Assembly (NCBI GenBank): GCA_036362985.1 | Contig: JAYGXS010000005.1 | Location: forward strand, 392,325-456,324 | From: Ligula intestinalis | Lineage: Eukaryota > Platyhelminthes > Cestoda > Diphyllobothriidea > Diphyllobothriidae | Length of the DNA stretch: 64,000 nucleotides | Direction: 5' to 3' | In this document: positions 11,101-23,390 of the stretch, in pieces | Layout: each line of letters opens with the position of its first letter | Position numbering within the stretch: position 1 is the stretch's first letter | Translations under genes and position numbers: made by a program | The notes under the pieces: generated by a model | Told to the model about the DNA's origin: nothing | What the model saw: the letters and a program-made list of their open reading frames with translations, nothing else | Database searches by the model: none

Positions 11101-14100
11101 TGTGTACTTCTTCTAAACCAAGTAGAATGAACAGTTTTCGTAGATACCGCGAACATACAGGGTTGAGACAATATGTATAACAAGCTAATATCCATAAGGG
11201 AGGCTTGAGCATCTTAAGCTCCCAGGCCAAAAAATGCTGCATTCCTATAATGTATGTGTTGTGGAAGACGCTGGTTTGAATTTGTGCTTTGTACGTAATA
11301 ATGTATAAATGACCCCATAGAGATCGCTCTGCAGCCGTAAGGTAACAGTGATCAAAGAAACGTGCTACTGCACATTTAGATTTCGTTCTTATCTCCTTAG
11401 TATGCAAACAGTACGGCATCCGCAGTCCCAATTATAAACAGCATAATCAATGTTTCAGCTTAAGCACAACGAAGGGGACTTGAGTACCTCACGGAAAATT
11501 ATGTTTCTCTGGCATCCTTATCACAAACGCTTTATAATATATGCCAGCACAAACCGAATAAGCAGGCCAAGGGGAAAAATCAATAAATGAAACTGAAACC
11601 GTAGAAAAGGGGGACCGCGCAGATTATACATTTCTAGGACAAATATGAGCGACAGACTCTACGTGAGTTGCATGTCGGAAACCACAGTATGACTCACATT
11701 AAACAGGTAACTCTGAAATTATGGCATCTTCGGATTATTCATTAGGAACTGCGGCTTGCGCGGTCGTGAAGCTAAAAAAAACCACCCTAAGTACCACCGA
11801 TGCCACAGAAAGGAGTGGCGACATCGTCAAGGAGTTCAGATGGATTTCGTTTGACCGTTATTAAGCTGGGCATTCTTGTTAGGACCAACTCCAGTAACCG
11901 CACTCACACGCCGACCTGATAACTCGTCCCAAGCGTGCGTGATGGTATCGCACAAGCTGCTGGCGGCATTAGGGCTCAGCCAAACCATTTGCATAAGTCG
12001 GAAAGCCATTCGGCATGCTACCCATTCAAGGACACCATCGGACTGTTTTGATTGCATTCCGACCTTGCACGCACCCATATGCTCCTCTTTGACCTTAAAA
12101 ATGTTATAATATGTACGTTAATACACTTCCCTCCTGGCGTCCTTGCTGATATATTCTCGTTTGTGGATTCCAAGGAGACTTTGTTGAACGTCGAACATCT
12201 AGGCTTGCGGCAAGCTTATAAGAATTCTCGACCCATGGTCAAAGTGACTGGAAGTTTTTTAAGGTTTTAGAACAAAGCTGGTGCCACATTAAATAAGAAA
12301 GAAGAGGTCAGATAAGTATGTGACCCCCCCCCTATGGAGATCGTGATAGAAAACGACGACCAGGTTACATTCTCCTTGTTTCAATAATTGTCACAAATTG
12401 GCGAGAAGGCAGGTAAGTTCACTACCACTTTGCCCTGACAGAACGTTTCGTTGGTACATGGAAGGCGAACAGTCATCTTCGCGGTCAAGAGCGTTCCGGA
12501 ACCGAACCCCTTATGAATGACTACAGTATTTGTAACCAGAGGTCAGAATTTTCCAACCGCTGAAACACTATTTTCAGAAAGTTAGAGGATAGGAAATATG
12601 TTTGTCTGTAATTACAGACTCAGAGAGAAGCCGTGGGTAGTAGGTATCATTGAAAGTTCAGGGGAGTAGTACTTCAGGGGGAATCAGTAACTGGAAGAGG
12701 CAAAAGGCCTGCAAACCAGCCCCTACGCATGGCTTTACCATAGAAGGCCAAATAGCACTCAGCTTTGAGGGTTCTGATTCCCAACATTAACAGTCATTCA
12801 ACACCATTTGCAGGGGATCGAATCCCTAAAAGCGGAAGTTGTTATGGAAGACAGAAACAAAATGTAGTCCCGACCTAAAATGAAAGGAACATGTGTTTAA
12901 GCAGACCACACCGGCTGTAAAATCCTCGTGCAGGCGTGGTGACTGCTCATGAGCATTTTCCAATGGCTGGCTGACAAAAAAGCCGGGGATTTTTTCACAA
13001 CCATCATGCCAGGGTTCAGTACTGTTAGGAGTCGAGCGCTTCACACATTGTACTACTTATTGTGGCCAGATAAAAAGGTTACTCGGGGAGTCCATCCATC
13101 GGAATATAACAAGGTAGTTCAATCCAAATCAGTTAACATGACCTACAACGTCCTGTCTGACTGTGCCATTCCTGAAGTCATTAACAATGAGGTTTTACGG
13201 CAAACTTTATAAAAACTCCTAATTCTAAGTTGTCAAGTATCCAGCGTAGAGAAGAAGGTAGGTGAGTTACGTAGAAACGTGAATCTCGCCCGGTCAGGGC
13301 GTCGTGTGAACGAGTGTCACATGACGTCGTATTATTCACGTGTGTACGCATGAGAAGTACAATCAAGAGAGCGATTGGACGAAGCTATACGTATGACTCT
13401 TGACCCTGTTCATGAGGGAGAGGGTCGATCAACAGTTGAACACATGCTTGGATGAAATCAAAAACACAGGGAGAGAAATTAACAAAGGATTTGTTCGATT
13501 TTTAGCTTAAATGGAGAACTATCGCTCTGATCACTATTACACGTCGTACTGGGAAGAGCGCTTCTGTCACCGGCTCTCTTGTGACATTGGACTGATATCT
13601 CAGGGGAGGGGTGCCCGGCTGGGATTCCTCTGATGGGAATCTGTTTGCTATCTGGTGAGGAAACAAACAGGTAGTTGCTTCACAATGAAAGTCCATCCAG
13701 AAAGCTTAGTTCGTTTTGGCGAGCGGTTAACTGGTGACCACACCAGTCGCAATGTTTACTTTACCTGTTATCTGAGTCTCCAGCTATCCATTTGCTAGAG
13801 CAGAAGGTGTCTGTTTACCGCAAAATATTGAAGTGTGTCAAAAGAACTGTGCCTTCGACTACCTTGAGGACTATCAGAAGAGTGTTGAAAACATCTACAA
13901 CCAGATTTGCACTACAGAAAACGTACATTAAGGTGTAAGAAAAAGTACACGATATCGAGGTTTACATTTTAGGATAGCCTGGGTCTCCCTTAGCAGATCG
14001 AGTGGCGGGTGATAATGTTCAGTCAAAACGTGCAAGGAAAAACGTTGGGCTCTTGACTTAACGAATAGAATTGTGGATAAGTCTTCTCTTCGGCGAACAT

Positions 14101-17100
14101 ACGCGTTTTCTTCACGAGCTCCTGTAATTGGGAGGTAAAGACCGACCCCTGTGCATTTACTCTTGCCCTTGTTTCTAAAGAACAGGATACACTGGCCGAG
14201 CAACGAAGCACCTGGAAAAGAGGGTACGTGAACACGTACCACCCTGGTTAAGAAAAGATGAAACTAGATCGATCGCGAGCTCTATTCTCGTACACCTTGT
14301 CGACATGAATCATCGAGTTCATTCTAAAGAACCATTTCAAGTTATCTACTGGACACCAGCTAACATTTCCAAGAGCCTACGCTAACGGGCGCTAGCAATA
14401 GCCGAGACAGCGGTTATATGGCTAGCGACTCCAATCCTGTGCTGTCAGAAGACGCTAATACAGGCACTGTTACTTCTGTAAGAGGCCAATTATTGTAAAC
14501 AACGAAAGGTGCTACTATAGAGTGATCCCTACCTCCTTGTTTTGTTCCTACGCCAGCATACCCTTCAAGATTTTAAAGAGTTTTGTGTTGCCGTTACGTA
14601 CAATGAAGAAGCGGTATCACTGTATCTCTTCCGGCATAGTATCTTAGTAGTAGCAAGTGCGATCAGCCGAATATGGAGGTCGGTGGACATAATGTATCTG
14701 TAAAGAGGTGCAGAAGAAGGGGGGCAAATGTTTCCATTATTTTGGTTTGACTGCAAGATTCCATTGTAATTCAAGGGCCTGTAAACTTTAAGAGCTATTT
14801 TATCCCCGGAGCAACAGAATGCCACTGAAAGAAGTACTAAATCTTACTGGTAGGTCTGGTTCAATTACTGCTGAGAAGTTTTCTCCGAAGAGTAGAACTG
14901 AATGGAACACTGAAAAAATCCTATTCAAATAGACGAAACCAGATTTGCAGGCTATCGCAATTACAATCATGGCCATCCTTTGGTTGGAGATGCATCTGCC
15001 GAAGGAAACGACGACGATTCAGCACATAATTAGTGGAACCACGGCTTGCACATAGTACACGATTCCTTGGATTATGTCGGGGTACTGTTATTATTTACTT
15101 CTGTCTATCGAAGCGAGATGAATCACATTGATCTCTATAATTGAATTTGACGTAGAAGCAAGTTTAAAAATACGTTCTTACGAATGGTCAACTGATCGAC
15201 GAATCAATAAGGCTGGGCGCGATCAATCAGTAGGGCAATTAAGTTAGCCCGAATTCTGCTGTGCACAGCCAGCAAATCTAGAAGACTTGTTTAGACAGCA
15301 AGAATGAGAATTGGAAGAAAAATCTCTGAGTTCTAGAGAATTTACTTCAAGGACACTTGAATGAACACTGCTGGTGTGTCTTGAAAGTAAATGAAGATCA
15401 CTTGGTAGCAATTGTATGCGATAGCCTTCCAAGGCACGATCGTCAACTCGCTATGATAGACTTACAGTAGTAGAACAAAAGGCTTGCTGCGAGTTCGATG
15501 GACCGGTGATGTTCACGAAAAAGAATGTGCCGGTATAGGGAAAGACTTGTCGATCTGTCCGATTAGTAAGAAAGGGCGAAAAATTCTTCCATTATCATGA
15601 TTCGAACAGAACACTCCATTATAATTTGAGGCTCTGAGATATTTTAAAATCAGTTTAGCTCTGGGACAACACACTGCTACTGAACGAAGTGTCGAAGCTT
15701 ACTAAGAGATTACTGTTTCAACTACCGTCAGTAAGTCTGCTCCGGAAAGGGATCTGTCGCTAGGAAGGGAAGGTTGAATGGAACAGGAGATAATCCAATA
15801 CAAATCGACCAGTTCAGATTTGTAGGGCGCAGTAAACACAATCGTGATCGTCTTTTCGATGGAGATGCACCGGCTGAGGATAACGATGGTGATTAGGTTT
15901 AGGATTACCTGAATCACGGCTTACGCACTGATGGTCTTTACGTTGTGTACCGATATTAGGTACCTTTGCATACACGAGCGAGAAGTTTATCTCTATAACT
16001 GAACCCGAAGTACAAACGGGTCCAGCAATGCATTCAGACAAATGGCCAACTTGTCGGTGACCTAATGAAGCTGAGTGCTATCACAAAGCTGTCAATCATC
16101 AAGAATATAGGTTCGCAAACACTGCAAACTGAAAGGACTTAGTTAGATAACAAGATTCCGACGTTGAAGAGTTAAACAGCATTTTCATCAGGAGCATTTG
16201 AATGCACACCGCTGACCTGTTTTGAAAGGAGATGAAAAGCACTTTGTAGCAATCCCACGTAATAGAACTGAAGTATTTGTTGCTTAACTATTTTTACTTT
16301 AGTCCATTTTAATTTTCGTATGTAGACAGAAGGGTAGACATCCTGCTATAGTAGCCCTCATAAAAAGTCATTGAAGTGACAAGCTGTAGATTATGCACTG
16401 AAAGATACTAGGGAAGGACTCAATGGGAGGGGAATTTTGATTTCGAAGAAACTAGTCTTAATGCTTGTAAAATATCGCATCATTTCGCAAATCCGCATAT
16501 AGGGCTACAAGACTGAGTGCAGGTATTCCTGGGTTGTCGACAGAGGTCCTGATTTCACGTATCCTCTAGATCAAGAGGCAACAACTGCTACGATTTAAAA
16601 TATCTACACCACCCTGTATGGCGGTCAGGTGGCAGAAAGCAACCAACTTCGCGACCTCAGGGTCGGTTGTCATCTTACAATCTCCCTATACGTGAAAAAA
16701 CACAAAGCTACAGAACCGGCACTTATTGGGGCGCTCGTCCGACGCAGAACACCAACTCGACCACATCCACCTTCGTAGTGAGAGCATAAAGTACTGACTG
16801 CACTTCCAATTTTGCTATCCGGCCATAAAAATCAGCTGGAATCTTTGGCTGGAAAAAAATGCGAGTAATGCTTAAGTACTGTCTGAAACGCACTTTTTTT
16901 CTATAAGATTTTAGACAGAATTCAAGATGTTTTGGCTTCAATGCTTGCCAGGCAGCTTAACGTATGGACCAAGCACAGCACAAACCTCCACTTAAAAGAA
17001 CCGATTCTGGTGTTTTGTCTCTGTGATGAAGACAGCTCGCACCTGACAACTTTATAATTACGTAACGACAGCATCCGGGGCATGATTAATTGGACCGACT

Positions 17101-19497
17101 TGAGACAGTGTCGACCCCGTGTAAGTTTCGAAACTCACAATGTGGTTGCTTCATAAACTGCTTTCGAACTGCAGCCCTAACCAGGAGAACGCACCCTTGG
17201 GGATTAATGACCGTCGAATTGAGGAAGTTAACAGTTTCAAACAGCTTGGGACAAGACTACTGTCTAATGGACAGAGTAACGACAGCATTGTCTCCCGACG
17301 GCTCGCGGGTTGCGGAACGCAGTTATACTGCCCTCGATTTGGCTCCGCTACGTCCCTGGAGGCGTCGAAGGAAGCAAAGCAAGACCAGGCTAGACACGCA
17401 GTCCCTAAAGACACAACAGTATTTATTGGATCTTCGATATTGGGTCTCCGTCGCTGCAGAAGGGAATGGGTCAGGCTGCCCCGATCCGCGTGTTGGCACG
17501 TAAAAATGTTCAATACATGGCATTATCGAGGTCGGGGAGATCAAGCATGATTATTGCCGTATCAGGTACAAGTACTATTGGAAATTCACTCTCAGAAAAG
17601 CACGGTTAAAGAATAACGCGCTGAATATTTGTCTATAGGAATTCAAGCCCCCACTTTTGAACTTGCATATAGGGTGTGGCTTTTTGTATCCTTTCTATTC
17701 CTTTTTATCTACTTCTGAACGTACATATAGGGTGTGTTCTTTTCTAAAGTAACACTGTATACGTCTTTATATCACTACGAAGATGACTTCTACTATTTAA
17801 AAAATACAGCGGTAAATGTGGATCACATGGAATAGCTTAAACTTAGTGAGAATAAGCCTGCAGAGACTAAGTTACACGAAACACTATGACGTCTAAAAAT
17901 TCCTTATCATCACAGACTCTTGTAAGATGGACAATCCGTTTATTTAGATACTGCAAGATGATACTTATGTACTGTCGTGTTAATAGTAATCTGACACTCG
18001 TTCACCTCTATCCTCTCACGCTTGTTGATTAACATTCATTCCTACCTTATCATACTCGTTGATTACCGTTCACCCCTACCTTCTTACACTCGTTGATTAA
18101 CATTCACCCCTGCCCCCTTACGAACGCTTGATTTTTGCCTATATATTCCTAACCACTCTTCATCCCTTTTCAGTTCATGTACAACAATTATAAGATGAGT
18201 AAAGCCCAATTCTAGAGTACTCGACTCCTCATTCTCCTCGACTGTTCGGTTATTGCGTACTGAATAACTCGACTTTATCCCAATCACGACATGTACATCA
18301 CTGCAAGAACCAGTAATCGGTTTAGGTAGAGAACGCGAAATTCAGCGAAACGAAACAGGGGTATCTTTGCCAGGTTTTACTCAGGGGACGGGCAATATCT
18401 AATAGGAGGGCGACCACGAGTTAACGCGTAACATCCCAAGCACGGTCGCAAGCCCACTTGAGTGGTATTTTCAGTCGTAAAACATACCCTAAAGTGTCCG
18501 CCAGCATTTCAACAGTTTTGGGAAATAGTGGGACGGCCACTACTACGGATCGCCTCGTGCTAAATTTCAGTGGATGGCATACTCCCGCATCCTACCTTTA
18601 ACCCCCCCCCCCCACTCTCCTAACAATATAGCTAAATCTGCATCTAGTGTACGACTGTCTACAGCATGGGATCCACATTCCATATTGTGCTGCACAATTA
18701 GCAAATTTAGTTTTATCGAAAAAGCAGTTCTCAATCATCAGCCGCCCTCATACAGGGGTTGATGTCTGAAAATAGCCCGGTAGTATGAAGATTCCGACGC
18801 CTCAGTGAGTGAGTGCTTCGTTACGGGGGACATAAACGGAAAGGCACGTCTCCTAGAGTTATAAAGCCGCAAAGGATAGCAACAGCCATGTAACGAATGA
18901 CAAAAATATCAGGAGAAGAATGAACCCCAGAACAAATGTGAAACGTACTTGAGGTAGCAAAGCTGACACGCTGATATTACGTGAGTCTGCAGCACAGATA
19001 CCGCGCACCAGAGCACTGCCAAGGTATTCAGCAAATTCATCATCGAAGCGAGTGCGCAGGAATTCGTCAACCGACATGTCCGTGTCTGGTGACAGACTGG
19101 GAGGGCCTCGAGAACAGGCCCGTCGAATTAGTAGGCCTAGGGGGGAACGTGTGAAGGGCCGCTGGGCAGTGAGGGCAGCTACGCGGAGGGGACGCGTGGC
19201 CCCTGCAGCATAGATCAGGCGCTGGGAGGGTGGCAACCAAACTACCTCCTGCTGCAAGCCCAGGCTGTGGATGAGGCGGAATAAGGGACTGGCGCCGGTA
19301 ACACGAACAGAGTGTGGTCCTAAATCCTGATAGGAGCCGGACTGGGGATACTGGACGGTTTTAACGTAACCACCAAACTCACTGGAGGCTTCGTAGAGGG
19401 AGACCCGAGTCACCAGACTGGCTGGTAGTTTGGAGAGCATGTAGGCCGTGGAGAGGCCCGAAACACCGCCCCCAACGACCACGCATCGTAGCGCCAT
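8148..19497 (-). CDS. PPOX: Protoporphyrinogen oxidase (three exons, complete)
   Basis: Exons on the minus strand are 19497-18949, 11055-10768 and 8897-8148: 183 + 96 + 249 codons, 528 aa. PPOX is the FAD enzyme of the mitochondrial inner membrane that oxidises protoporphyrinogen IX to protoporphyrin IX, the penultimate step of haem synthesis. Exon 1 opens with the dinucleotide-binding motif VVVGGGVSGLSTAY and has YEASSEFGGYVKTV and DLGPHSVRVTG. Exon 2 carries RILNFRTGMQTLTRAL. Exon 3 has FGHLVPRSECGPVLGIVYDS and the C-terminal FAD-binding HLVGSSFDGVGVGDCV. All junctions are phase 0 with GT donors (GTACGT, GTCAGT) and pyrimidine-AG acceptors (CTGTAG, TACCAG), and the joined protein follows animal PPOX throughout (human is 477 aa). 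The start is the first ATG after an in-frame TGA about 21 bp upstream. No stop or frameshift is seen. Confidence 0.93.
8898..10767 (-). other. PPOX intron 2
   Basis: An intron of 1870 bp with a GTCAGT donor and TTACCAG acceptor on the minus strand. I recognise no gene in it. Near 10500-10580 a short stretch (GGGATTCGAA then CTTATCACCTGACC) resembles an antisense tRNA T-arm and D-arm, possibly old SINE debris. Confidence 0.75.
11056..13979 (-). other. PPOX intron 1, 3' part: nothing recognised
   Basis: This is part of the 7.9-kb first intron (11056-18948). Open frames at 11027-11431 (minus), 11876-12109 and 12949-13212 (plus) show no motif I can place. The rest of the intron holds the elements listed separately. 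Confidence 0.5.
13980..14490 (+). mobile_element. Penelope-like element fragment (GIY-YIG end)
   Basis: This is homologous to the Penelope-like copy at 38460-38850. The plus strand reads as GYTGRATKHLEKRVREHVPPWL and then SILVHLVDMNHRVHSKEPFQVIYWTPANISKSLR, interrupted by stops. The first segment corresponds to the GIY-YIG nuclease core of this family. No reverse transcriptase part is present, so it is a 5'-truncated, dead copy in PPOX intron 1. Confidence 0.75.
14700..16290. repeat. Diverged tandem duplication, two units about 0.7 kb
   Basis: Unit 1 (about 14720-15440) and unit 2 (about 15565-16280) are direct repeats offset by about 843 bp. Paired landmarks are TCCATTAT (14737/15580), the ACTGAA(A/C)GAAGT block (about 14825/15680), GGAGATGCA (14987/15862) and the terminal ACTT(G/T)GTAGCAAT (15400/16242). 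Similarity is patchy with many indels, so the duplication is old. Neither unit has a coding frame that I recognise. It could also be two adjacent copies of an unknown non-autonomous element. Confidence 0.55.
16291..17094. other. No recognised gene (PPOX intron 1)
   Basis: I see no coding or RNA feature here. The 72-codon minus frame at 16723-16941 has no known motif. Confidence 0.4.
17095..17560 (+). mobile_element. RTE-like LINE C-terminal fragment
   Basis: The plus-strand translation gives the thumb motif RIEEVNSFKQLGTRLLSNGQ, then after a deletion LAPLRPWRRRRKQSKTRLDT and finally GLRRCRREWVRLPRSAC. These are three blocks of the same RTE-like family as 3900-6175 (compare VDNFKYLGARLLPNGQSK there). 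The blocks lie in two frames and are separated by deletions, so this is a non-functional fragment in PPOX intron 1. Confidence 0.8.
17975..18291 (+). mobile_element. Solo LTR of the self-priming Gypsy family
   Basis: This LTR starts TGTCGTG and ends CACGACA (7-bp inverted ends) and is flanked by a perfect 5-bp duplication TGTAC (17970-17974 and 18292-18296). It is clearly homologous to the two LTRs of the Gypsy element at 41881-46118. Its U3 part contains three to four tandem units of about 35 bp built on ACTCGTTGATTAACATTCA. The putative transcript start region TTATAAGATGAGTAAA is at 18188-18203. No internal genes remain, so it is a recombination product lying in PPOX intron 1. Confidence 0.9.
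18292..18948. other. No recognised gene (PPOX intron 1, 5' part)
   Basis: This contains a C12 homopolymer at 18602-18613. Nothing else was recognised. Confidence 0.4.
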
Positions 19498-21229
19498 ACA
19501 GGCTCGGGATGAGTGTCAAGGATGGAAGGAGGCTTGCGTCTGAAATATTTTATAAACAACAATGTGAAGCATATTTAATACCATTTAATAAGTCCTCCTG
19601 ACTAAATATGGAGTGCGACCAAACATCCGGCCCTTAGTATAAAAAAGCACTTATGTCCTAAAATTCTTAACAATAAACCATATTAAACATAGGCCTGTTC
19701 AAATGCGCGGTCCTTATAACAATTGACTACAACGATCGCGTAATAAGTAGCAAAACATACTTTACAATAAAAAAGCCAAAATTTTCCAGCGTGCGCCTTA
19801 CCCCGCAGACCGCCAACTTCAGACGCCTATACATCAGAGCCCTAGCGAGGAACATACTAGCCGTGACTCATCAAAACTGCAATGTAGTATAACAGAGTAC
19901 AGTGATATTTCTACTCATTACAGACAGCTTCGGCAAAGACCCTCTGCAGCAAAAAGAAGCCAACTGCTGTCGAAGCGCTATTATTTCCAGCACACTCCTT
20001 GGTCTACTGAAACCATATTACTTACAAAAATTTACTAAAATGGTTACCTCGTCAGTGGCAGCAATCTAATAAATCAGGTGAAGCTTGTTTTGATCAGGCT
20101 TCCAAAGGTATTCATTATGTCGCGAGATAGAAGGCAAACGAACTTAAGGAAAGCGGGTGTTGTATGATCCAATTTTCGAAGTGTGACGAATAAGCAAAGG
20201 AGACTATGACATTTTGCATTGCTTTTAGGGCGGAAAATCAAGATGGTTCTATTAGTTAAGAATTTTATTTAACAATTAGGCTGGATGCTTTACCAATTAA
20301 GGTACACGATCAAAAATGTGTCATTGTTATATGGGGACAAAACAGTCAAGCGGAGGTAGTATTAGTATTTGCATTACCTTGGCTGACCCAAATTTACTTC
20401 AAACGAAAGGTAAGACAAAAATTACGATGCACAAGTTACTAAGTTCTGCGTGATACCTTCGTTTTAAAAGTGTCTTTTGTACAACCCTCCACTTTTAACC
20501 TACCACCGCAGCTTCATTACTAACTGTGCAACATTTCATTGTTGGATAATAGAAATTAACACTGATTCAGCAAAAAAAACAATTTTGGTCTGGTAGTGAT
20601 TCAGAAGTCCAATCTCAGGTCGTCCTCCGAACGCAAGCCAATTTGCATTTGCATTGTCTGATGTAATGTCCAGATTACAGAAGCGTTTATCGTCTAAGTT
20701 AAAATTACATCCTACTCTAGCCGTACTAAAGATCCTATGAGGAATTTCGCAAGGCCTCGCGTTCTAATGTATTGTAGATAAGGCTCTCACAAGTGGTGTC
20801 GGCTGTGTACAAACACCACAAATTTCATAAGAATAGTATAAACCCATATCCTGTATTATTGATTTCTAGCCAATGGGAAGCGAATATTTAAATAACACTT
20901 GCGCAATTCGTACTCCTGTACACCCATTCTCCATATCTGTTTGAATATACCAGCATTATTTCAGTAGCGCGCACAGCCACGCTACCGACTCTAAGCTGAC
21001 GATAATTAACTAACATAAGGCGCTCTGGTATATACATAATTACGTACAGATGGAAACCTGTGTGTATGCCCCCAAAATGAAAGTAGCTTCCTCAATGTAA
21101 CTGAATATCTTGCTAAACTGCCTGTAACAATATTCCAAAATGAAAGCAAACAACAACATTGTCATCAATCTGAACCAGTTCAGTCGTTTCAGCCATAGTC
21201 AGTCAATATTATTGGCATCATCGATTTTC
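19498..21229. other. PPOX upstream region, no recognised gene
   Basis: AT-rich sequence upstream of the PPOX start. The promoter should lie here, but I cannot point to a TATA box or start site with confidence. No coding segment was recognised. Confidence 0.4.
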
Positions 21230-23390
21230 CCTTAGAATTAATTCGTAAGCAGACAATTCGCCCAAAAACTCGTACTTTTCGGGGACTGAGAGTATTCCAA
21301 ACTCAGTTATCAAGAGAGTGGTGAGCTTCCCCGACTGCTTAGTCATCTATTTTCAGTCTATCTTCCAAACGGTTTCATCCCTGACTCATGAAAGGCATAT
21401 AATATTCTTCCTGTCCACAAGTCAGAATCTCGTTCGGGTGGAAATAATTACTGAGGAGTTCAGAAAACCCCGGCTCTAGAAAAACTCATCGAATAAAAAT
21501 TGTTTTTAATAAAATTCTCGACTTTTGCTTAGAAAATAAGCTTGTAAACGCCTTGCAGCATGGGCTTCTACCTGAAAGATGAGTTGAAACGTGGCATTTC
21601 GCTTTTCTTAACGACGTAAATTCCTTTTGTAATGAGCAACAATCAGTAGTTTTTATCTACTTTCATTGTCGCAAAGCATTCAACAAGGTACTGCACAGAC
21701 GTCATTTAGTATGACTGGAAGCCCTCGGCCTCTCCTTATCGACTTCATTGGTTCCTACTTGTCTAATCGCAGCCAGAATATCTAAGAAGGTGATAGCTAC
21801 TCGACGTCTCAGCTGATCACGAGCGACGTTTTTTAAGGCAGGGTTTGAGGTCTCCTCCTTTTCATTCGTTACATAAGTCATGGAGTTTTCTCCATCCAAG
21901 TTTAATTTCAGGTGTTCGGCTCTGCCAAGCTTCCTGGACCCCTAGTCTTTCAAAATAATCCACTTTAGAACAATCAACCACAAGCGACTTAGGTCTAAGT
22001 TGCAAGAATAAACTGACATTTTCGCATCATGTATATCCAGTTTTTGCAAAGGCTGCACAGATATGTGTTTCTAAATCAAATAATTTCTTTCTTCCGGAAA
22101 TAAAGCCTAAGATGTACTGCATGCTTGTTCTTGCCATCCTCAAATACTGCTGTCTGATAAACGCGTGTGACCACAGTAAGATTTAAATTCTTAGAGTTTT
22201 TATTGGAAAACCAATTGTTTTCTTCCTGGATCCAGTATCTTTTATACGGACAGATGCCAGCTAGTGTAGAATATATTTTTGTGGATCAGAAAACTCGAAT
22301 TCAGTTTGTGCTTTCTGTTTCACGTTACCTATACCCTAATCTCCCAAGAAATGCTCTGAGTGTAGAAGATCGACTTTAGGCCGCTCAAAATTCCTCTACG
22401 ATTATTTCGTCACCCCTTAGCTCCACATCTAACCGTTTTCGTTTTTATGCTTTCATTTGGAATAAGCTTTCACTCAAAAATGGGTTGTCGCACACGCTAG
22501 CGGATTTCAAAACCAAATTACGTAAACATTTAACTTCGGAAGATATAAAGTCCTTATTGTCCGTTTCCTTCAGAAACACGCAACTGTGGACTTCGAAAAG
22601 GGTCTCCTGACATTTGAGGTAGTTTCCTTGATATTAAAATGTTTTCTAAGTAGGTTTGCATTATCCTCTACGGAGTTCATCTTCGCAGTCGTTTTCGTTC
22701 CCTCCTCTCTTCAACCACTATCGCCAACTGTTGAGAATTTTGATACGTTCCTTCGTTTTGCAGACCTGACAATGGTCGTCGCAGACTCTGTTGGTCATTA
22801 TGGTGGGCTTGTGTTTTCGCCTGCTTGTCGGTGGACTTTGCGGTCCGCTAGTCCGCCCCTCCGGAGTTTCGGCGATGATCGCGTGACCTCTACTGGCCTC
22901 CCTTCGCTTCGAGCGTGTTGTCCGCGGTGAGCTCCCCATGTCTCATCTCCTCGATGATATTGAACAGTAGGCCTGGCTGCTATACGATCTTTTCCGCACA
23001 ACAAGGAACGTTACAAACTCTCACACGTCATATTCAAAATCACGAGCCTATTCCACTGCACCGTATCGAGCTAGCTATGAATTTTTTAGAGAAACAGTTT
23101 TTCTTCAATACTTCGTTGCAAATGGGCGCTCGCTGAACTCTAGCCCCACTTTTGTTGTAGGAGATTTTTTACTGCTTCTTTCTGAGTTCCCCATATTTTC
23201 GGAGGATTTTTGACTATTGATTTAAACGATGAACCGCTTTCAAATACGTGTTACATTTTTCTGTCTAACAAACTACTCATTTTTTCTTTGTTTGTACAAG
23301 TCATCACATAGAGCATTAATTTGCATTTTTTTCCGACAGCACAATGTTTGCAATGAAAGGACCGCCTGAGCCCAAAAAAATAATTTATTA
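21230..23390 (+). mobile_element. Degenerate LINE remnant (RT and 3' end)
   Basis: Plus-strand reading gives broken reverse transcriptase blocks: NSVIKRVVSFPDCL near 21310, a QHG block near 21555, VVFIYFHCRKAFNKVLHRRH near 21650 (equivalent to the motif A region FIDFxKAFDxVxH), and thumb-like sequence around 22000-22150. The segment 22430-22620 is closely related to 33130-33300 (shared ACTTCGGAAGATATAAAGTC), which places both in one family. The 3' end near 23340-23390 resembles 34020-34070. There are many stops and frameshifts. Confidence 0.65.

Noticed and set aside
11027..11431. 134-codon minus-strand frame
   Set aside because: It overlaps PPOX exon 2 and intron 1 in another frame and has no recognisable domain.
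12949..13212. 87-codon plus-strand frame in PPOX intron 1
   Set aside because: No motif and no similar sequence elsewhere in the window; length is within chance expectation.
18602..18613. C12 run
   Set aside because: Simple homopolymer; no function inferred and possibly a length error.
18859..18948. 29 hydrophobic residues at the end of the PPOX exon 1 frame, looking like a membrane segment
   Set aside because: They lie after the GTACGT donor and are intron translation; the conserved protein continues in exon 2.
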